7,618 nt of DNA from Anaerolineales bacterium (GTDB lineage Bacteria > Chloroflexota > Anaerolineae > Anaerolineales > Villigracilaceae). Shown here piece by piece: positions 6,460 to 7,618 of the stretch. The position numbers were made by a program, and so were the translations under genes. The stretch is from assembly GCA_029933275.1 (NCBI GenBank), contig JAOZOM010000083.1:1-7618 (forward strand). The letters run 5' to 3'. The notes under the pieces are model-generated. The model made no database searches. It saw only the letters and a program-made list of their open reading frames with translations, and had not been told where the DNA came from. Numbering within the stretch: the stretch's first letter is position 1; the number at the start of each line of letters is the position of its first letter.

Positions 6460-6755
6460 AAAAGGCTCTCCTCATCTTTTTTGTTCTCTTCAGGAATGAC
6501 CCAAACGATTTGATTCCGTTGAATGGCGACAAAATCGTTTTGGTGAAGCGTTTTCCCTTCTGCGTTGAGGATTTTAACATCGGTGAGCGCGAGAAAAGCA
6601 CTTATTTCGTCTAGCTCATCTTTTAATCGCTCGTCTCGGTGAACGTGAATGGTTCCCTGAATAAGATGCGTGGTCGTTTGCACGAGAACGTCTAGAGGGT
6701 TTTTGGAAATTACCTCTGTAAAAAATTTACCTTTATTATCATATTCAAAAGTCAT
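6456..6755 (-). CDS. Small conserved-looking protein upstream of cpaF, function unknown
   Basis: 99 residues, no signal peptide, membrane segment or cysteine. The middle reads as beta-strand-rich: IQGTIHVHRDERLKDELDE at about 32-50, FLALTDVKILNAEGKTL at about 54-70, then DFVAIQRNQIVWVIPEE at 74-90, ending in an acidic, charged tail. The pattern (G-x-I-x-V, RLxDxL, FLALTDV, an Asn/Arg-x-x-I turn) resembles small single-domain DUF proteins such as DUF6812, recalled from memory and not checked. The ATG at 6755 has GGAG 6 bases ahead. The gene overlaps cpaF by four bases, so the two are almost certainly co-translated and may form a functional pair. No function is claimed. Confidence 0.75.
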   Translation of the reverse strand: MTFEYDNKGKFFTEVISKNPLDVLVQTTTHLIQGTIHVHRDERLKDELDEISAFLALTDVKILNAEGKTLHQNDFVAIQRNQIVWVIPEENKKDEESLL

Positions 6756-6801
6756 TACTCTCTCCGCGTATATTTTTTATCGGTAGATGCTAGAGCCACG
6801 C

Positions 6802-6833
6802 GCTGGGATTGCCTCAGCAAGTTTTTATTTTCG
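6802..6833 (+). terminator. Possible plus-strand hairpin with T-tract in the intergenic gap
   Basis: GCTGGG (6802-6807) pairs with CC-T-CAGC (6812-6818) around an ATTG loop with one bulged T, followed by AAG and a T-rich run from 6822. In the plus direction this looks like a weak intrinsic terminator. No plus-strand gene precedes it. On the minus strand the hairpin lacks a T-tract and would lie at the very start of the leader of the small gene. Confidence 0.25.
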
Positions 6834-6853
6834 TTTTCTGTTCAAGATGGCAA
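6824..6853 (-). promoter_or_regulatory. Candidate promoter for the small-protein/cpaF pair
   Basis: On the minus strand TTGCCA (6848-6853) and AATAAA (6824-6829) are separated by 18 bases and lie within the 145-base gap between the response regulator and the small gene, giving a leader of about 60 bases. Each hexamer matches consensus at only four positions or so and the area is A-rich, so this is a weak call. The operon could also be read through from the response regulator, since no minus-strand terminator is evident in the gap. Confidence 0.25.
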
Positions 6854-6900
6854 TTTGTTTGAGGGCGGGTGCGTTCCTGTCCCATATCCAAAAGAAGGTT

Positions 6901-7602
6901 CTAATTTTCTTGAGGAGGCATAAAGTAGCCCAAACCGGTGCGGGTGACGATATGCGTGGGGGAATGGGGCGTTTTTTCCAGTTTTTGACGTAGGCGGGCG
7001 ATACTGACCCAAAGGATTTCTTTCTCTTTGCGATATTCTGGTCCCCAAATGCTGGTGAGGAGGTCTTCCGCGCTCATAATCTTGCCCACGTTATGGACAA
7101 ATTGTAAGAAGAGCCGATACTCTGTTGCAGAAAGCGAAATTGGTTCGCTTTCGCCATCTCGCCAGACTTCGGCGCGAGCAAAATCGATGCGAATATCACC
7201 ATGTGTGAAATAACGCGCTTGGGTCATATCGGTGGAGACTTGGGCACGTCTTAGCACTGCACGAACACGGGCAAGAAGTTCTGTGGCGGAGAATGGTTTG
7301 GTGAGGTAGTCATCTGCACCGAGATCGAGACCGCGCACGCGATCTTTTTCATCTCCTTTGGCAGTGAGCATGATGATGGGGACATTGGAGTATTCACGAA
7401 TACGCTGACAGGTTTCAAAGCCATCCAGCTTGGGCATCATCACGTCTAGCAGGATGAGGTCAATTGGTTGAGATGAGAAAATATCTATGGCTTCCATACC
7501 ATCAGACACGGCAATAACTTCGTAGCCATCGGTGCGTAGGTTTGCGTCTAAGAGGCGTTGGTAGCGTACTTCATCATCTACTACAAGTATGCGTTTGACC
7601 AT
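6901..7602 (-). CDS. OmpR/PhoB-family response regulator
   Basis: 233 residues, full length for the family. Receiver domain (about 3-117): acidic pocket Asp9/Asp10 (ILVVDDE), phospho-acceptor Asp53 in LLDVMMP, switch Thr80 in IIMLTAK, Lys102 in DDYLTKPF. DNA-binding winged helix (about 135-229): LSATEYRLFLQF, then ILWVSIARLRQKLEK as recognition-helix region and IVTRTGLGYF as the C-terminal hairpin. All signalling residues are present. It is expected to be phosphorylated by a sensor kinase and to bind DNA as a dimer. No kinase gene lies within the window; it may be just upstream, beyond the right edge. The ATG at 7602 has a strong GAAGGAG 8 bases ahead. The gene is followed by a 145-base gap before the small-protein/cpaF pair on the same strand, and the regulated genes are unknown. 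Confidence 0.95.
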   Translation of the reverse strand: MVKRILVVDDEVRYQRLLDANLRTDGYEVIAVSDGMEAIDIFSSQPIDLILLDVMMPKLDGFETCQRIREYSNVPIIMLTAKGDEKDRVRGLDLGADDYLTKPFSATELLARVRAVLRRAQVSTDMTQARYFTHGDIRIDFARAEVWRDGESEPISLSATEYRLFLQFVHNVGKIMSAEDLLTSIWGPEYRKEKEILWVSIARLRQKLEKTPHSPTHIVTRTGLGYFMPPQEN

Positions 7603-7610
7603 AATATATT

Positions 7611-7617
7611 CTCCTTC
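7611..7617 (-). promoter_or_regulatory. Strong ribosome binding site of the response regulator
   Basis: GAAGGAG on the minus strand lies 8 bases from the ATG at 7602. It fixes the start and shows the gene is complete although its promoter is beyond the window edge. Confidence 0.8.
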
Positions 7618-7618
7618 G

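Overview
The window reads as ordinary chromosomal bacterial DNA with moderate GC (estimated by eye, mid to upper 40s percent) and very dense coding. It holds ten protein genes, no RNA genes, no mobile elements and no CRISPR. The taxonomic inference is a Chloroflexota (Anaerolineae-like) bacterium. It rests on the combination of a TadA/CpaF ATPase overlapping a ~99-residue small protein, stand-alone V4R proteins carrying a shared YGRGxRG motif, and an XRE/TPR/GNAT neighbourhood. No marker gene is present, so this is only moderately secure. A glycyl-radical-enzyme activase at the left edge implies an anaerobic or facultative lifestyle.

Layout. (1) 1-879, plus strand: a radical-SAM glycyl-radical-enzyme activating protein whose beginning lies outside the window. 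(2) 881-908: a strong hairpin between converging genes, usable as a terminator from both sides. (3) 913-5053, minus strand: a compact six-gene operon. In transcription order it encodes a double-XRE-domain regulator, a TPR protein with an amphipathic C-terminal tail, a two-domain GNAT acetyltransferase, two tandem paralogous V4R proteins, and an alpha/beta hydrolase of the monoacylglycerol-lipase type. Spacing is 18 bp, 1 bp, a 4-base overlap, a 1-base overlap and a 1-base overlap, so the last five genes are probably translationally coupled. A TGC-TATAAT extended -10 element sits just ahead of the regulator, and an inverted CGCAAA/TTTGCG pair brackets it. (4) 5107-6755, minus strand: a CpaF/TadA secretion ATPase preceded by, and overlapping, a 99-residue protein of unknown function. 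The usual tadB/tadC genes do not follow. (5) 6901-7602, minus strand: an OmpR/PhoB-type response regulator with a strong ribosome binding site at the right edge.

How they may work together. The six-gene operon is the most interesting part. Both V4R proteins keep a Cys-Glu-Cys-Cys set with spacing (+23, +26, +34) that matches, from memory, the zinc site of the phenol sensors MopR/DmpR. Here the sensor domain is not fused to an AAA+ activator; it is encoded beside a separate double-HTH regulator, a TPR adaptor-like protein, an acetyltransferase and a hydrolase. Inference: this could be a dispersed small-molecule or lipid sensing module. Nothing in the sequence identifies the ligand. The response regulator and the CpaF pair lie on the same strand upstream but appear to be separate transcription units.
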